From Micromonospora cremea (GTDB lineage Bacteria > Actinomycetota > Actinomycetes > Mycobacteriales > Micromonosporaceae), in the NCBI RefSeq assembly GCF_900143515.1, contig NZ_FSQT01000002.1:124001-188000 (forward strand): a stretch of 64,000 bases of DNA, given 5' to 3'. The translations under genes and the position numbers were made by a program. The notes beneath the pieces were generated by a model. It did no database searches. It was given only the letters and a program-made list of their open reading frames with translations, and had not been told where the DNA came from. Positions 10,649 through 27,016 of the stretch are shown here, piece by piece. How positions within the stretch are numbered: position 1 is the first letter of the stretch; each line of letters starts with the position of its first letter.

Positions 10649-14092
<3,444 letters not shown>

Positions 14093-14146
14093 TGTGCGTC
14101 CCCTCACGGACCGGTTCCGGCGTGTCGCCGGAGATTACGTACGTGT

Positions 14147-15181
14147 CTAACGATCGGCACCCAGGACAGGCACCAGCGCGGCGCCCAGGGCAGCCGGATC
14201 ATGGCGGGGAGTGCCGTCGATGACGGCGACGGGGGCGAGGACCAGGCGGGCACCCAGCGATTCTGCCGCACGTTCGACCGGTTCGGGGTCACCCACCGCC
14301 TTGGCGTCAGCCAGCACAAGATCCACCTTGAGCTCGGGAAGGTACCAGTGCAGCGCCGCGAGGTGGTCGGCGACGGAGAGCCCGAGGGTCTCCTTTTCCG
14401 CGGCGAGGTTCAGGGTGACCAGTCGCCGGGCCGGGCTGGACACGATCGCGTCGGCCAGCTGCGGCACCAGCAGGTGCGGCAGCACGCTGGTGTACCAGCT
14501 GCCCGGCCCGAAGATCAGCCAGTCCGCCGCGCCGATCGCGGCCAGCGCCTCCGCGCAGGCCGCCGGGGCGGTCGGGCTGAGCCGCAGCGACTCGACCCGC
14601 CCGGTGGTGACCGCCACCTGATGCTGGCCGCGCACGGTGCGCACCTCGTCCGGGGCGGCCGGGTCGGCACCCCGCACCCGGGCCTCGATGCCCACCGGTT
14701 CGCGGGACATGGGCAGCACCCGGCCGACCGCGCCGAGCATCGCGCCGGCGTGCTCCAACGCGGCGACGGGGTCACCGAGCAGCTCCATCAGGCCGCAGAG
14801 CACCAGGTTCCCGACCGCGTGCCCGGCCAGCCCGTCGGCCCCGGCCGCCGCCTTGCCGGCACCGCCGTCCGGCCCGCCCGTCGCCCGGGCCGCGGACCCC
14901 GGTGCGTCCGCCGGCGCGGCGGCGAAGCGGTGCTGGAACAGCCCGGCGCTACGGCGCGTGGCGGGATGGTCGCCGGCCAGCGCGACCAGCGCCTGCCGCA
15001 GGTCACCGGGGGGCAGGCCACCCCGCTCGGCGCGCAGCCGGCCGCTGGAGCCGCCGTCGTCGCCCACCGTGACCACCGCGGTGATGTCCAGGTCCAGTTC
15101 GGGAGCGCAGTGGCGCAGCGCGCGCAGCGAGGCGGAGAGGCCGTGCCCGCCGCCGAACGCCACCACCCGGCGGGCCGTCAT
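14147..15181 (-). CDS. yvcK: Gluconeogenesis factor family protein YvcK
   Basis: CofD-like Rossmann protein that binds UDP-GlcNAc in Bacillus and is needed for cell-wall homeostasis on gluconeogenic carbon; the mycobacterial orthologue is CuvA. The 344 aa product starts RRVVAFGGGHGLSASLRAL, followed by VTVGDDGGSSGRLR and LIFGPGSWYTSVLP. The ATG at 15181 overlaps the rapZ stop (ATGA). An Ala/Gly-rich insertion of about 30 residues after HRF is a lineage-specific loop. Confidence 0.93.
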   Translation of the reverse strand: MTARRVVAFGGGHGLSASLRALRHCAPELDLDITAVVTVGDDGGSSGRLRAERGGLPPGDLRQALVALAGDHPATRRSAGLFQHRFAAAPADAPGSAARATGGPDGGAGKAAAGADGLAGHAVGNLVLCGLMELLGDPVAALEHAGAMLGAVGRVLPMSREPVGIEARVRGADPAAPDEVRTVRGQHQVAVTTGRVESLRLSPTAPAACAEALAAIGAADWLIFGPGSWYTSVLPHLLVPQLADAIVSSPARRLVTLNLAAEKETLGLSVADHLAALHWYLPELKVDLVLADAKAVGDPEPVERAAESLGARLVLAPVAVIDGTPRHDPAALGAALVPVLGADR

Positions 15182-16110
15182 TCCCGCCCCAGGTCGCGGT
15201 GCTGGGGGTTGGCCGCCAACCCGGACTGGCGCAACCGGCCGGCCAGTTCCTCGGCGATGGCCACGCTGCGGTGCTTGCCGCCGGTGCAGCCCACGGCGAC
15301 CGTCAGGTACCGCTTGCCCTCCCGCTCGAAGCCGGCGGTGGTGGCGTTGACCAGGTCGGCGTACGAGGCGACGAAGGCGTCGGCGCCCTCCTGGCCCAGC
15401 ACGTACGCGCTGACCGCCTCCTCCCGCCCGGTGTGCTCGCGCAGCTCGGGCACCCAGTACGGGTTGGGCAGGAACCGGGCGTCCAGCACGAAGTCGGCAT
15501 CCGGCGGCAGGCCGTACTTGAAGCCGAACGACAGCACGGTGACCCGCAGCCGGCGGGCATCCTCGCCGCCGAACAGCTCCTCGATGCGCCGGCGGAGCTG
15601 GTTGACGTTCAGGTGGCTGGTGTCGATGATCACATCGGCCTGGTCGCGGGCCTCCTCGAGCAGCCCACGCTCCACGGCGATGCCGTCGGCCAGCCGCCCG
15701 TCGCCCTGCAACGGGTGCGAACGCCGGACGCTCTCGAACCGCCGGATCAGCACCTCGTCGTCGGCGTCGACGAAGACCACCCGGGGTGAGAAGCCGCGCT
15801 CCTTGAGCTCGCGGATCGCCCCGACCAGGTCCGTGGAGAAGGCGCGCGAGCGCACGTCCAGCACCATCGCGGTACGCCGGGCCGCGCCGCCGGCCTTGAA
15901 CGCCAGCTCGGCCATGTCGAGCATCAGCGCCTGCGGCAGGTTGTCCACCACGTAGTACCCGACGTTCTCCAACGCCCGCGCCACCGTGCTGCGGCCGCCG
16001 CCGGAGAGCCCGGTGACCACCACGAGCGTGGTCTCCGACTCGGCCGTCGGCTCGCCGTCGACGGCCGCCGGGACGTCGATCCGGTCGCTGGCTCTGTGCG
16101 CCTCGCTCAC
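15178..16110 (-). CDS. rapZ: RNase adapter RapZ / nucleotide-binding protein YvcJ family
   Basis: P-loop protein which in E. coli binds GlcN6P and directs RNase E to the GlmZ RNA; the actinobacterial role is not established. The 310 aa product has a P-loop GLSGGGRST, with Arg where most Walker A motifs have Lys, as I recall for actinobacterial members. The C-terminal domain has SFGFKYG, RFLPNPYW and GCTGGKHRSV. The GTG at 16110 (VSEAHRASDR) follows a GGGGG stretch; a start at 16161 is possible. It is first gene of rapZ-yvcK-whiA. Confidence 0.9.
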   Translation of the reverse strand: MSEAHRASDRIDVPAAVDGEPTAESETTLVVVTGLSGGGRSTVARALENVGYYVVDNLPQALMLDMAELAFKAGGAARRTAMVLDVRSRAFSTDLVGAIRELKERGFSPRVVFVDADDEVLIRRFESVRRSHPLQGDGRLADGIAVERGLLEEARDQADVIIDTSHLNVNQLRRRIEELFGGEDARRLRVTVLSFGFKYGLPPDADFVLDARFLPNPYWVPELREHTGREEAVSAYVLGQEGADAFVASYADLVNATTAGFEREGKRYLTVAVGCTGGKHRSVAIAEELAGRLRQSGLAANPQHRDLGRE

Positions 16111-16324
16111 CCGTACCCCCAAGCCGTGGCGCCGCGGCCGCCCTCGGCCGCGATTGGTCAATCAGCGACTCTATCCCGCCGCCCGGCCGAGGTCGGGCAC
16201 CCGTCGCCGGTCGGCCCGCCCCGGGCCTGACCAACCGGTCCCGGCGCGGCCGAACGCGCCGCCCGCGCTCCGGCCTCGGGTGCGCCGGGCGTGCCCTGTC
16301 GGGGTGGGCTCGTAGACTCCGCGA

Positions 16325-18178
16325 ATGGCTTCCCCCACCGACCTGCGTACCGAGGGCGCGCTGCCGGTGCTGCGCCGGGTGTTCGGCTACGACGCCTTCC
16401 GCGGCTTCCAGCAGGAGGTGATCGACCACGTGGTGGCCGGCGGTGACGCCCTGGTGCTGATGCCCACCGGTGGCGGAAAGTCGCTGTGCTACCAGATCCC
16501 GGCCCTGGTCCGCGAGGGCGTCGCGGTCGTCGTGTCCCCGCTGATCGCCCTGATGCAGGACCAGGTGGACGCGCTCACCGCGGTCGGCGTCCGGGCCGGC
16601 TTCCTCAACTCGACCCAGACGCTCGACGCCCGGCGCCGGGTCGAGGCGGCCTTCCTCGCCGGCGAGCTGGATCTGCTCTACCTGGCCCCGGAGGCGCTCG
16701 GCGTGCGGTCCACCCTCGGCCTGCTCGACCGGGGCCGGATCGGGCTGTTCGCCATCGACGAGGCGCACTGCGTGTCCCAGTGGGGGCACGACTTCCGCCC
16801 CGACTACCTGGCGCTGTCGATGCTGCATGAGCGGTGGCCGGACGTTCCCCGGATCGCGCTGACCGCCACCGCGACCAGCGCCACCCGCACCGAGATCGCC
16901 AGCCGGCTCAAGCTCGACGACGCCCGGCACTTCGTGGCCAGCTTCGACCGGCCCAACATCCAGTACCGGATCGTGCCCAAGCGCGAGCCGCGCAAGCAGT
17001 TGCTGGCCCTGCTGCGCGATGAGCACCCCGGCGACGCCGGGATCGTCTACTGCCTGTCCCGCGCCTCGGTGGACAAGACGGCCGAGTTCCTCACCGCCAA
17101 CGGGATCGCCGCGCTGCCGTACCACGCCGGCCTGGACGCGGCCACCCGCGCCGCCAACCAGCAGCGCTTCCTGCGCGAAGACGGCCTGGTCATGGTGGCG
17201 ACCATCGCCTTCGGCATGGGGATCGACAAGCCCGACGTCCGGTTCGTCGCGCACCTCGACCTGCCCAAGTCGGTCGAGGGCTACTACCAGGAGACGGGCC
17301 GCGCCGGCCGGGACGGCCTGCCGTCCACGGCATGGCTGGCGTACGGGCTCCAGGACGTGGTCCAACAGCGCAAGATGATCGAGACGTCCGACGGCGACCT
17401 CGCCCACCGCCGCAACCTCGCCGCGCACCTGGACGCGATGCTCGCGCTCTGCGAGACGGTGCGCTGCCGGCGCGTCCAGCTGCTCGAATACTTCGGCGAG
17501 CCGGCGACGGCTGCCTGCGGCAACTGCGACACCTGCCTCACCCCGCCGGAGTCCTGGGACGGCACCGTCGCCGCGCAGAAGTTGCTCTCCACCGTCTTCC
17601 GCCTCGACCGCGAGCGCAACCAGCGGTTCGGCGCCGGGCACTGCATCGACATCCTGCTCGGCAAGCAGACCGACAAGATCAGCCAGTACGGTCACGACTC
17701 GCTCACCGTCTTCGGCGTCGGCGCCGACCTGAGCGAGGCCGAGTGGCGGGGTGTGGTCCGGCAGTTGCTCGCCGAGGGGCTGCTCGCCGTGGAGGGCGAC
17801 TACGGCACGCTGGCGCTGACCGAGGCGAGCGCCGAGGTGCTGGGGCGCCGCCGCACCGTGACGATGCGCCGTGAGCCGGAGAAGCCGGCGTCGAGCCGGT
17901 CGGCGAAGCCGCGCGGCGCGGCCACCGTGGTCGCGGAGCTGGACCCGGCCGCCACGGCGGTCTTCGAGCGACTGCGCGGCTGGCGGGCGGCCACCGCCAA
18001 GGAGCAGGGCGTCCCGGCGTACGTGATCTTCCACGACGCCACGCTGCGGCAGATCGCGAGCGACGCGCCCGGCTCGCTGGCTGAGCTGTCCCGGGTCAGC
18101 GGGGTCGGCGAGAATAAGCTCGCCAAGTACGGCGAGCAGATCCTGACGGTCCTCGCCGCCGACACCGCCCCGGCATGA
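16325..18178 (+). CDS. recQ: ATP-dependent DNA helicase RecQ
   Basis: 3'-5' helicase for recombination and replication repair. The 617 aa product has Walker [12 protein letters not shown], the DEAH box in [19 protein letters not shown] (aromatic-rich loop), and motif [13 protein letters not shown] RecQ-Ct zinc site follows ([12 protein letters not shown]...CGNCDTC), then a winged helix and a C-terminal HRDC-like domain (about residues 540-612). It is divergent from rapZ across 214 bases that hold both promoters. It ends at a bidirectional terminator. Confidence 0.95.
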   Translation: MASPTDLRTEGALPVLRRVFGYDAFRGFQQEVIDHVVAGGDALVLMPTGGGKSLCYQIPALVREGVAVVVSPLIALMQDQVDALTAVGVRAGFLNSTQTLDARRRVEAAFLAGELDLLYLAPEALGVRSTLGLLDRGRIGLFAIDEAHCVSQWGHDFRPDYLALSMLHERWPDVPRIALTATATSATRTEIASRLKLDDARHFVASFDRPNIQYRIVPKREPRKQLLALLRDEHPGDAGIVYCLSRASVDKTAEFLTANGIAALPYHAGLDAATRAANQQRFLREDGLVMVATIAFGMGIDKPDVRFVAHLDLPKSVEGYYQETGRAGRDGLPSTAWLAYGLQDVVQQRKMIETSDGDLAHRRNLAAHLDAMLALCETVRCRRVQLLEYFGEPATAACGNCDTCLTPPESWDGTVAAQKLLSTVFRLDRERNQRFGAGHCIDILLGKQTDKISQYGHDSLTVFGVGADLSEAEWRGVVRQLLAEGLLAVEGDYGTLALTEASAEVLGRRRTVTMRREPEKPASSRSAKPRGAATVVAELDPAATAVFERLRGWRAATAKEQGVPAYVIFHDATLRQIASDAPGSLAELSRVSGVGENKLAKYGEQILTVLAADTAPA

Positions 18179-18222
18179 CCGACCGGCGTGGTCGCACCGC
18201 CGACCGTGTGTTGGGCATGACG

Positions 18223-18258
18223 AAAGGGCCGGGCCCCTGGTTGGGGGTCCGGCCCTTG
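18223..18258. terminator. Bidirectional terminator between recQ and the C39 peptidase gene
   Basis: AAAGGGCCGGGCCCC (18223-18237) pairs with GGGGTCCGGCCCTT (18244-18257), with one G-T pair and a short TGGTTG loop. Located between two converging genes. Confidence 0.85.
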
Positions 18259-18274
18259 TCGTTTGGTGCTGGTG

Positions 18275-18931
18275 TCAGCTGGTGGCGTAGCCGCGGGTGG
18301 CGATCCAGTCGGCGAGGTGCTCGACGGTGACCTCGTAGGAGGCGGTGTTCGGATCGGCCGAGTCGGCGATCTTCACGACGTTGCCGTTGTCGCGGTAACC
18401 CACGACGCTGATGTAGTGCCCGCCCTCGAAGGAGTGCACAGCGCCGTCGGTGTCGCTGGTGGTGCCGGCGATGTTCGCCACCACGGCCCGACCGTCATCC
18501 ACGGTGCGCACGATGTCCGCGCGCAGCGCGTGGGTCTGCTTGCCGTCAGCGTTCGGGCTGGAGATCTCCACGCTGTGGTAGGCGTCCTTACCGGTTTCCT
18601 TGTTCAGCACCGGGGTGATGTCGTTGATCGAGTTGGTGCCGGCCTCGGTGGTGCCCATCTCCTTGGCCATGGCGTCCACGCTGATGTCCTTGCCCTGCAC
18701 GGACAGGGCGTTACGGGTCGCGGCCGGACCGCAGTAGTAGAAGTTCGGCTGCGCCTCGTAACGCACACCCAGCTGACGCTCACCCGCGGGCTTACGCTCG
18801 GTCTGGGTCTGGGTGGTGGGCTTGGCGTCCGACGCGGCGTACGCGGCGGTCACCGGACCAGCGATAACGCCACCGGTGAACGCGAGCCCAGCAGCGGTCA
18901 GCGCGGTCTTACGAATCAGATCGGTACGCAT
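18275..18931 (-). CDS. Secreted C39-like cysteine peptidase family protein
   Basis: The 218 aa product has a Sec signal peptide (basic MRTDLIRK, hydrophobic stretch to about residue 30, AYAA cleavage area), a short Thr/Gln-rich linker and a Peptidase_C39_2-type papain-like domain. Candidate catalytic residues are the Cys in FYYCGPAA, the His in GGHYISVVGY and the Asp in KIADSADP. The gene has a strong GAGGAG site and somewhat lower GC than its neighbours. The substrate is unknown; no bacteriocin exporter or peptide is nearby, so a free extracellular protease or inhibitor-like role is more likely than leader processing. Confidence 0.8.
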   Translation of the reverse strand: MRTDLIRKTALTAAGLAFTGGVIAGPVTAAYAASDAKPTTQTQTERKPAGERQLGVRYEAQPNFYYCGPAATRNALSVQGKDISVDAMAKEMGTTEAGTNSINDITPVLNKETGKDAYHSVEISSPNADGKQTHALRADIVRTVDDGRAVVANIAGTTSDTDGAVHSFEGGHYISVVGYRDNGNVVKIADSADPNTASYEVTVEHLADWIATRGYATS

Positions 18932-19070
18932 GATGGCGTGCTCCTCTGCATCGGGGGTACGCGCGACACACACAACAACGGGGGGTGTGCGCCGCACGCG
19001 AAAAACAGGGGGGAAAGTCTGAAAGGGATCTGCCCGGCGGCTCAAGGGGGCCTGCTCGGGGTGTCCAGCC

Positions 19071-19185
19071 GGATGTAACCGTGGCGGCCCGGCCGGTGTT
19101 CCCAACCGGCTGCCGGATGCTCGGCGGCTGCGGCTACGGGGGGATGTAACCGCAGTGGCCTGGCCGGTGTTCCCGGCGGCTGCCG
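19071..19185. repeat. Two imperfect direct repeats (about 45 bases, 71-base period)
   Basis: Copy 1 (19071-19115) and copy 2 (19142-19185) share GGATGTAACCG at the start, GGCCGGTGTTCCC in the middle and GGCTGCCG at the end. A degenerate third copy may begin near 19218 (GTATAACCACC, CCGGCCGG). They lie 140-255 bases upstream of the C39 gene, in the position of upstream regulatory elements. Confidence 0.65.
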
Positions 19186-19431
19186 CACCGGGCCGGGGGA
19201 GGCCGCGGTGATCTGCCAGGTATAACCACCCCGGCCGGCCCCCGATTCCACGGTCAGAGTGCCCCCGACCATGGGACGACGACCCCGAAATCGGACACCC
19301 CGGCACTCACGAACCGGACATTCAAGCCCTCCGGACCCTGAACCCACCGGGTTAGCCGCGCCCGCCATCCCTGGCCGACGTCGGCTGAGAGTCCGCGGTG
19401 GGTCCGTCACGGGCCGACACCCGCACCGAAG

Positions 19432-19477
19432 AGCGGTATACCTCTGAGTCATATCTATGACTCAGAGGTATACCGCT
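19432..19477. promoter_or_regulatory. Perfect 22-bp-arm palindrome, orphan
   Basis: Arms 19432-19453 and 19456-19477 are exact reverse complements around a 2-base TC spacer. The arm begins AGCGGTATACC and ends GAGTCATA. It is AT-rich against a GC-rich background and has no T tract, so it looks like an operator or a transposon/phage-type site rather than a terminator. The nearest genes are over 330 bases away. Confidence 0.7.
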
Positions 19478-19810
19478 TCATGCCAACTGTCCCGCCGGCT
19501 CGGGACGCGGTCCTGAACCTCCCGGGCGCCGCCTGATCCACACGCCCGCGTCCGTTCGCGTGCGCCCGGTGCGCGGTGTGTGCCGTCCGCGGCCGCAGGT
19601 AAAGATCTGCGCGACTTTAGGGGAAGGTGCCTGGGGCGCGTCGGCCAAGCGGCAACTTCCCGCTGGGCGCGGACCTTGGGCTGAGCACGATCATCGACGC
19701 AACGGACGTCCCGCGGCGAACGGCGGGCGTTGCGCGCTCTGAGGCCCGGATCAGGGCGTGCCGGGATCAGGGCGTGGTTGTACCGGATGGCGAGGGTACG
19801 GCCGGCGGGC

Positions 19811-21811
19811 TCACGAACTCGGCGTGGCCTCGGCGCCCTCGTCGGCCCTCGTCGTGCCCTTGCTGAGGGCGGCCAGGATCGACTCGGCGGTGCGCCGGCC
19901 CACCCCGGGCACCTCGGTGATCTCCTCGACGGTGGCGGCGGAGAGCCGCTTGAGCGAGCCGAAGTGCCGCAGCAGGGCCTTGCGCCGCACCTCGCCCAAG
20001 CCGGGCACGTGGTCCAGCGCCGACTCGGTCATCCGCTTGGAGCGGCGCTGCCGGTGGAAGGTGATGGCGAACCGGTGCGCCTCGTCGCGTACCCGTTGCA
20101 GCAGGTAGAGCCCTTCCGAGGTGCGCGGCAGGATGACCGGGAATTCGTCGTCGGGGAGCCAGACCTCCTCCAGCCGCTTGGCCAGCCCGCACAGCGCCAC
20201 GTCGTCGATACCGAGCTCGGCGAGGGCCTGGGCGGCCGCCGCGACCTGCGGCGCGCCGCCGTCGACGACCACCAGCTGCGGTGGGTACGCGAACTTGCGC
20301 GGCCGGCCGGTGGTCGGATCGACCAGGATGCCGACCTGCGGCTCGTCGGGGTCACCAAGACCACCCGGGGCGGCCGGATCGTCGGCCGGCTCGACCCCCA
20401 CCTCGCCCGTCTCGGCCCGCGCGTCTAGGTAGCGGGCGAAGCGACGGCGCAGCACCTCGGACATCGCGGAGAGGTCGTCGGTCGCGCCCCGGACGATGAA
20501 ACGCCGGTACTCGCTCTTGCGGGGCAACCCGTCCTCGAAGACCACCATGCTGGCCACCACGTCGGTGCCCTGGATCTGGGAGATGTCGAAGCACTCGATG
20601 CGCAGTGGCGAGGTGCGCATGCCCAGCGCCTCGCTGATCTCGTCCAGCGCCTTGCCCCGGGTGGTCAGGTCACCGGACCGCTTGAGCTTGTGCCGGGCCA
20701 GCGCGTCCTTGGCGTTGCGCTCCACCGTCTCCATCAGCGAGCGCTTGTCGCCACGCTGCGGCACCCGCAGCGACACCCGGCTGCCACGGTGGGTGGAGAG
20801 CCAGTCGGCCAGCGCGTCGGCGTCCGCCGGTAGCTCGGGCACCAGCAGCTCGCGGGGCACGTCGGCCTCACCGTGCTCGCCGCCGTACACCTGGGTGCAG
20901 AAGTGGTGCACCAGGTCGCCGGTGGTCAGCTCCTCAGTTTTCTCCACCACCCAACCGCGCTGGCCGCGGACCCGGCCGTCGCGGACGTGGAAGACCTGCA
21001 CGGCCGCCTCGAGCGGGTCGTCGGCGAACGCGACCACGTCGGCGTCGGTGCCGTCGCCCAACACCACGGTCTGCTTCTCCATCGCCCTGCGCAGCGCGGC
21101 CACGTCGTCGCGCAGCCGGGCGGCCCGCTCGAACTCCAGCTGCTCGCTCGCCTCGGTCATCTCGCGTTCGATCTTGCGGACCATGGTGTCGGTGCGCCCG
21201 GCCATGAAGTCGCAGAAGCCGTCGACGATGGCCCGGTGCTCGTCGGCGGAGACGCTGCCGACGCAGGGCGCCGAGCACTTGCCGATGTAGCCGAGGAGGC
21301 AGGGCCGACCGACCTGGCCAGCCCGCTTGAACACCCCGGCGGAGCACGTCCGGGCCGGGAACACCCGCAGCAGCAGGTCGAGGGTCTCCCGGATCGCCCA
21401 GGCGTGCGAGTACGGCCCGAAGTAGCGCACGCCCTTGCGCTTCGCGCCGCGCATCACCTGGAGCCGCGGGTACTCCTCATCGAGGGTGACGGCCAGATAG
21501 GGGTACGACTTGTCGTCGCGGTAGCGGACATTGAACCGGGGGTCGTACTGCTTGATCTCGGTGAACTCCTGCTGGAGCGCCTCGACCTCGGTGCCGACGG
21601 TGATCCAGTCCACCGACTCGGCGGTGGTGACCATCTGCCGGGTGCGTTCGTGCAGGTTCCAGATGTCGCCGAAGTAGGAGTTGAGCCGGCTGCGCAGGTT
21701 CCTCGCCTTGCCGACGTAGATCACCCGGCCGGTGCCGTCGCGGAAGCGGTAGACCCCCGGGGACTCCGGGATGGTGCCGGGTGCGGGACGGTAGGTCGAG
21801 GGGTCAGCCAC
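19811..21811 (-). CDS. uvrC: UvrABC system protein C
   Basis: Makes the dual incisions in nucleotide excision repair. The 666 aa product has an N-terminal GIY-YIG nuclease (PGVYRFRD...[14 protein letters not shown]) and a CSAPCVG Cys-rich patch. A UVR motif for UvrB contact follows ([17 protein letters not shown]), then an RNase H-like C-terminal nuclease ([16 protein letters not shown]) and tandem HhH ([30 protein letters not shown]). The GTG at 21811 ([12 protein letters not shown]) fits family starts; a GTG at 21841 is possible. In many actinobacteria it leads the rapZ-yvcK-whiA run; here recQ and a peptidase intervene. Confidence 0.96.
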   Translation of the reverse strand: MADPSTYRPAPGTIPESPGVYRFRDGTGRVIYVGKARNLRSRLNSYFGDIWNLHERTRQMVTTAESVDWITVGTEVEALQQEFTEIKQYDPRFNVRYRDDKSYPYLAVTLDEEYPRLQVMRGAKRKGVRYFGPYSHAWAIRETLDLLLRVFPARTCSAGVFKRAGQVGRPCLLGYIGKCSAPCVGSVSADEHRAIVDGFCDFMAGRTDTMVRKIEREMTEASEQLEFERAARLRDDVAALRRAMEKQTVVLGDGTDADVVAFADDPLEAAVQVFHVRDGRVRGQRGWVVEKTEELTTGDLVHHFCTQVYGGEHGEADVPRELLVPELPADADALADWLSTHRGSRVSLRVPQRGDKRSLMETVERNAKDALARHKLKRSGDLTTRGKALDEISEALGMRTSPLRIECFDISQIQGTDVVASMVVFEDGLPRKSEYRRFIVRGATDDLSAMSEVLRRRFARYLDARAETGEVGVEPADDPAAPGGLGDPDEPQVGILVDPTTGRPRKFAYPPQLVVVDGGAPQVAAAAQALAELGIDDVALCGLAKRLEEVWLPDDEFPVILPRTSEGLYLLQRVRDEAHRFAITFHRQRRSKRMTESALDHVPGLGEVRRKALLRHFGSLKRLSAATVEEITEVPGVGRRTAESILAALSKGTTRADEGAEATPSS

Positions 21812-21854
21812 GCCAGCAAGCCTAGTCCGCGGCACCGACACGCCGCCGGAAGCA

Positions 21855-21935
21855 CTAGATCGACTCGGGCTCCCGGGAAGTCGGGCCGGCGACGGGTGCC
21901 GGACACGCCGGCGTCCGGAAGGCGAGTCGATCTAG
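21855..21935. repeat. Inverted repeat with 13-bp arms between uvrC and the Rieske gene
   Basis: CTAGATCGACTCG (21855-21867) and CGAGTCGATCTAG (21923-21935) are perfect reverse complements around a 55-base GC-rich interior that can itself fold. It lies between the Rieske gene stop and the uvrC start. It may be a miniature dispersed repeat or a Rieske terminator, and it overlaps likely uvrC promoter space. Confidence 0.6.
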
Positions 21936-21962
21936 CGTCGGTATCCGGGTGGGGCGCGGCTG

Positions 21963-22451
21963 TCAGGCCAGGGAGATCTGGTCGCCGGTGACCTTGATGC
22001 CCTTCGCCGGCAGCGGCTTGGTGGCCGGACCGGCCTTCACCGAGCCGTCCTCGATCGAGTACTTGCTGCCGTGGCAGGTGCAGTTGATGGTGCCGCCGTC
22101 GACGTTCGTCACCGGGCAGTTCTGGTGCGTACAGATCGGGCTGAAGCCCTTGAACTGTCCGGCGGTGGGCTGGGTGATGACCACGCCCTCGGCGGCGAGG
22201 ACCTTGCCGCCGCCGACCGGGATGTCCGCGGTGGTGGCCAACGACTGGGCGCCCTGCCGGTCGCCGCCGCCGGCGTCGCCGGTGCTGGGCACCGCCGGGC
22301 CGCCGCTGGTGGGGGCGGCGCCGTCGCCACTGCCGGAGTCGTCACTGCCGCAGGCGGCCAGCACGACGGCCGCGCCGACCGCCCCGACACCGGTGAGCAG
22401 GGTCCGACGGGTCTGTGTACCCGGACCGGTCAGCGCCTGATCGTCACTCAT
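21963..22451 (-). CDS. Rieske [2Fe-2S] lipoprotein
   Basis: The 162 aa product has a twin-arginine motif (TRRTLL), a hydrophobic stretch and a lipobox VLAAC near residue 34, then a Gly/Ser-rich linker and a Rieske domain. The cluster ligands are the Cys/His pairs of CTHQNC and CTCHGS. It is therefore a Tat-exported, membrane-anchored electron-transfer protein. No cytochrome b or oxygenase partner is adjacent, so it is a stand-alone Rieske protein and not the bc1 subunit QcrA, which is much longer. Confidence 0.88.
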   Translation of the reverse strand: MSDDQALTGPGTQTRRTLLTGVGAVGAAVVLAACGSDDSGSGDGAAPTSGGPAVPSTGDAGGGDRQGAQSLATTADIPVGGGKVLAAEGVVITQPTAGQFKGFSPICTHQNCPVTNVDGGTINCTCHGSKYSIEDGSVKAGPATKPLPAKGIKVTGDQISLA

Positions 22452-22574
22452 GCCTCGCCTCTTTCTTGGCCGCTGCGCCGGTCAAGAGCCGGCCACACCT
22501 CTCCACACGGGCAACTGTGCCGGATGGTTCACGGCGGCACCCGTCCGACCCGGGAAATGGGACGGGGCGGGCCG

Positions 22575-22615
22575 GACCGCGTCTCGCGCGCCGCAGTCGG
22601 CGCGCGAGACGGGTC
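22575..22615 (-). terminator. Terminator after uvrA
   Basis: GTCTCGCGCGCCG (22581-22593) pairs perfectly with CGGCGCGCGAGAC (22598-22610) around CAGT. The stem extends to GGACC/GGTC with one bulge. It lies 25 bases beyond the uvrA stop. Confidence 0.8.
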
Positions 22616-22639
22616 TGACCCGCCCCGCAGGCATCGGGG

Positions 22640-25588
<2,949 letters not shown>

Positions 25589-25769
25589 GGTCCGTGTACT
25601 CCCGGGTGAAGACGAAGCGAAGGATGTGTCCCGCTCTGGGATGATCTGAGCGGTCGTGCGGGCGCGGAAAACACGCCTCGGCAACTCTAGCCCCGAGGTA
25701 TGACACTTTCCCCCGCCCGCACATTCCCCCAGCTCAGCCCGGTCGGCCGGGCCGGTCGGAAGCCCCCGG

Positions 25770-26840
25770 TCAGTAGCCTCCGGGCGTCGGTGGCCGGGTC
25801 GCACGGCGCCGGGCGGAACGCCACCCGCCACGCCGCTCCGCGGCCAGCCGCGCCTCGCGCCGCCGGCTCTCCTGGGCCACCTCCCCCTGCAGCCGCCGCC
25901 AGCTCTCCCAGCGGCGGGTGGAGAGCTCACCGGTGCGCAGCGCGTCGCGGACCGCGCAGGCGGGCTCGCCGTCGTGCCCGCAGTCGGCGTACCGACAGCC
26001 CTCGGCCAGCCCGGCGATGTCGGCGAACGCACGGTCGAGCCCGACCACGCCGTCCAGCAGGCCGACCGCCCGCACGCCGGGCGTGTCGATCACCGCGCCG
26101 CCGCCGGGGATCGGCACCAGCGCCCGCCAGGTGGTGGTGTGCCGGCCCTTGCCGTCGACCCGCCGGATCGCCTGGGTCGGCATCATCACCGCGCCGGCCA
26201 GCGCGTTGACCAGGCTCGACTTGCCGGCGCCGGACGGCCCGAGCAGGCCGAGCGTGCGGCCGGGCGCCACCTCGGCGCGCAGCGGTTCCAGGCCGAGGCC
26301 GCGCTCGGCGCTGACCGGCAGCACCGGCACACCGGGGGCGACCGCGGCCAGCTGGCGGGCCAGCGCGTCCGGGTCGGCCGCGAGGTCGGCCTTGGTCAGC
26401 ACGACCAGCGGCCGGGCCCCGGACTCGTGGGCCAGGGAGAGCAGCCGCTCGATCCGGCCGACGTCGGGCTCCGGGTGCACCGGCTCCACCACAGCGGCGG
26501 CGTCGAGGTTGGCGGCCAGCACCTGGCCGCTGGCGTCCTTGCCCGCGGTACGGCGGATCAGCGCGGCCCGCCGGGGCAGCACCGCCTCCACCGTGGTGCG
26601 GCGGTCCGGCCAGTGCGTGAGCAGCACCCAGTCGCCCGCACAGGGCAGCGTGGAGGGGTCCCGAACGGCGACGGCCAGCACCGCCCCACCCAGGCTGGCC
26701 CGGACCGGGCCGGCCGCGGTGAGCACCGTGCAGACCCCCCGGTCCACCCGGGCCACCCGCCCCGGGTGGTGGTCGCCTCGTCGCGCGGCGTACGCCGCCC
26801 GCTCGGCGTCCCAGCCGAGGGCGGTCAGATCGATCGTCAT
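25770..26840 (-). CDS. rsgA: Small ribosomal subunit biogenesis GTPase RsgA
   Basis: GTPase that assists late 30S assembly. The 356 aa product has the circularly permuted motif order: G4 TKADL first, then G1 [14 protein letters not shown], then G3 DTPGVR. The C-terminal zinc module is built on [14 protein letters not shown]. An OB-fold precedes the GTPase. The ATG at 26840 follows GAGGA. It lies upstream of uvrA on the same strand, with a 181-base gap that can hold the uvrA promoter. Confidence 0.93.
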   Translation of the reverse strand: MTIDLTALGWDAERAAYAARRGDHHPGRVARVDRGVCTVLTAAGPVRASLGGAVLAVAVRDPSTLPCAGDWVLLTHWPDRRTTVEAVLPRRAALIRRTAGKDASGQVLAANLDAAAVVEPVHPEPDVGRIERLLSLAHESGARPLVVLTKADLAADPDALARQLAAVAPGVPVLPVSAERGLGLEPLRAEVAPGRTLGLLGPSGAGKSSLVNALAGAVMMPTQAIRRVDGKGRHTTTWRALVPIPGGGAVIDTPGVRAVGLLDGVVGLDRAFADIAGLAEGCRYADCGHDGEPACAVRDALRTGELSTRRWESWRRLQGEVAQESRRREARLAAERRGGWRSARRRATRPPTPGGY

Positions 26841-27016
26841 GGCATCCTCATCGGTGTCGAAGCTGGTGATGGCGGAACACGTGCCACGTCCGGCATGATC
26901 ACCACCTCCGTCCGACGTCCCGGTGCCGCGCATGCCGCTGACGGTAGGTTGCGCGCCGACGCGCCGAAAGCGATTTCCCCGGCGACGCCGCGACGGCGGA
27001 CCGCTAGGGTCGACGC

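Larger units (their letters stand above)
18932..19810. other. 879-base gene-free region upstream of the C39 peptidase gene
   Basis: No convincing gene is seen between the C39 start and the uvrC stop. It holds a pair of roughly 45-base direct repeats (19071-19185) and a 46-base perfect palindrome (19432-19477). There is also a small TAAAG/CTTTA hairpin at 19600-19619. Short open frames here show no ribosome site or typical third-position bias. Confidence 0.6.

Noticed and set aside
18275..18931. Bacteriocin-processing C39 peptidase
   Set aside because: No ABC exporter, precursor peptide or modification genes are nearby; it is a stand-alone secreted protein.
25589..26032. Extended uvrA start
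   Set aside because: Residues before [15 protein letters not shown] are low-complexity and overlap rsgA and its spacer.
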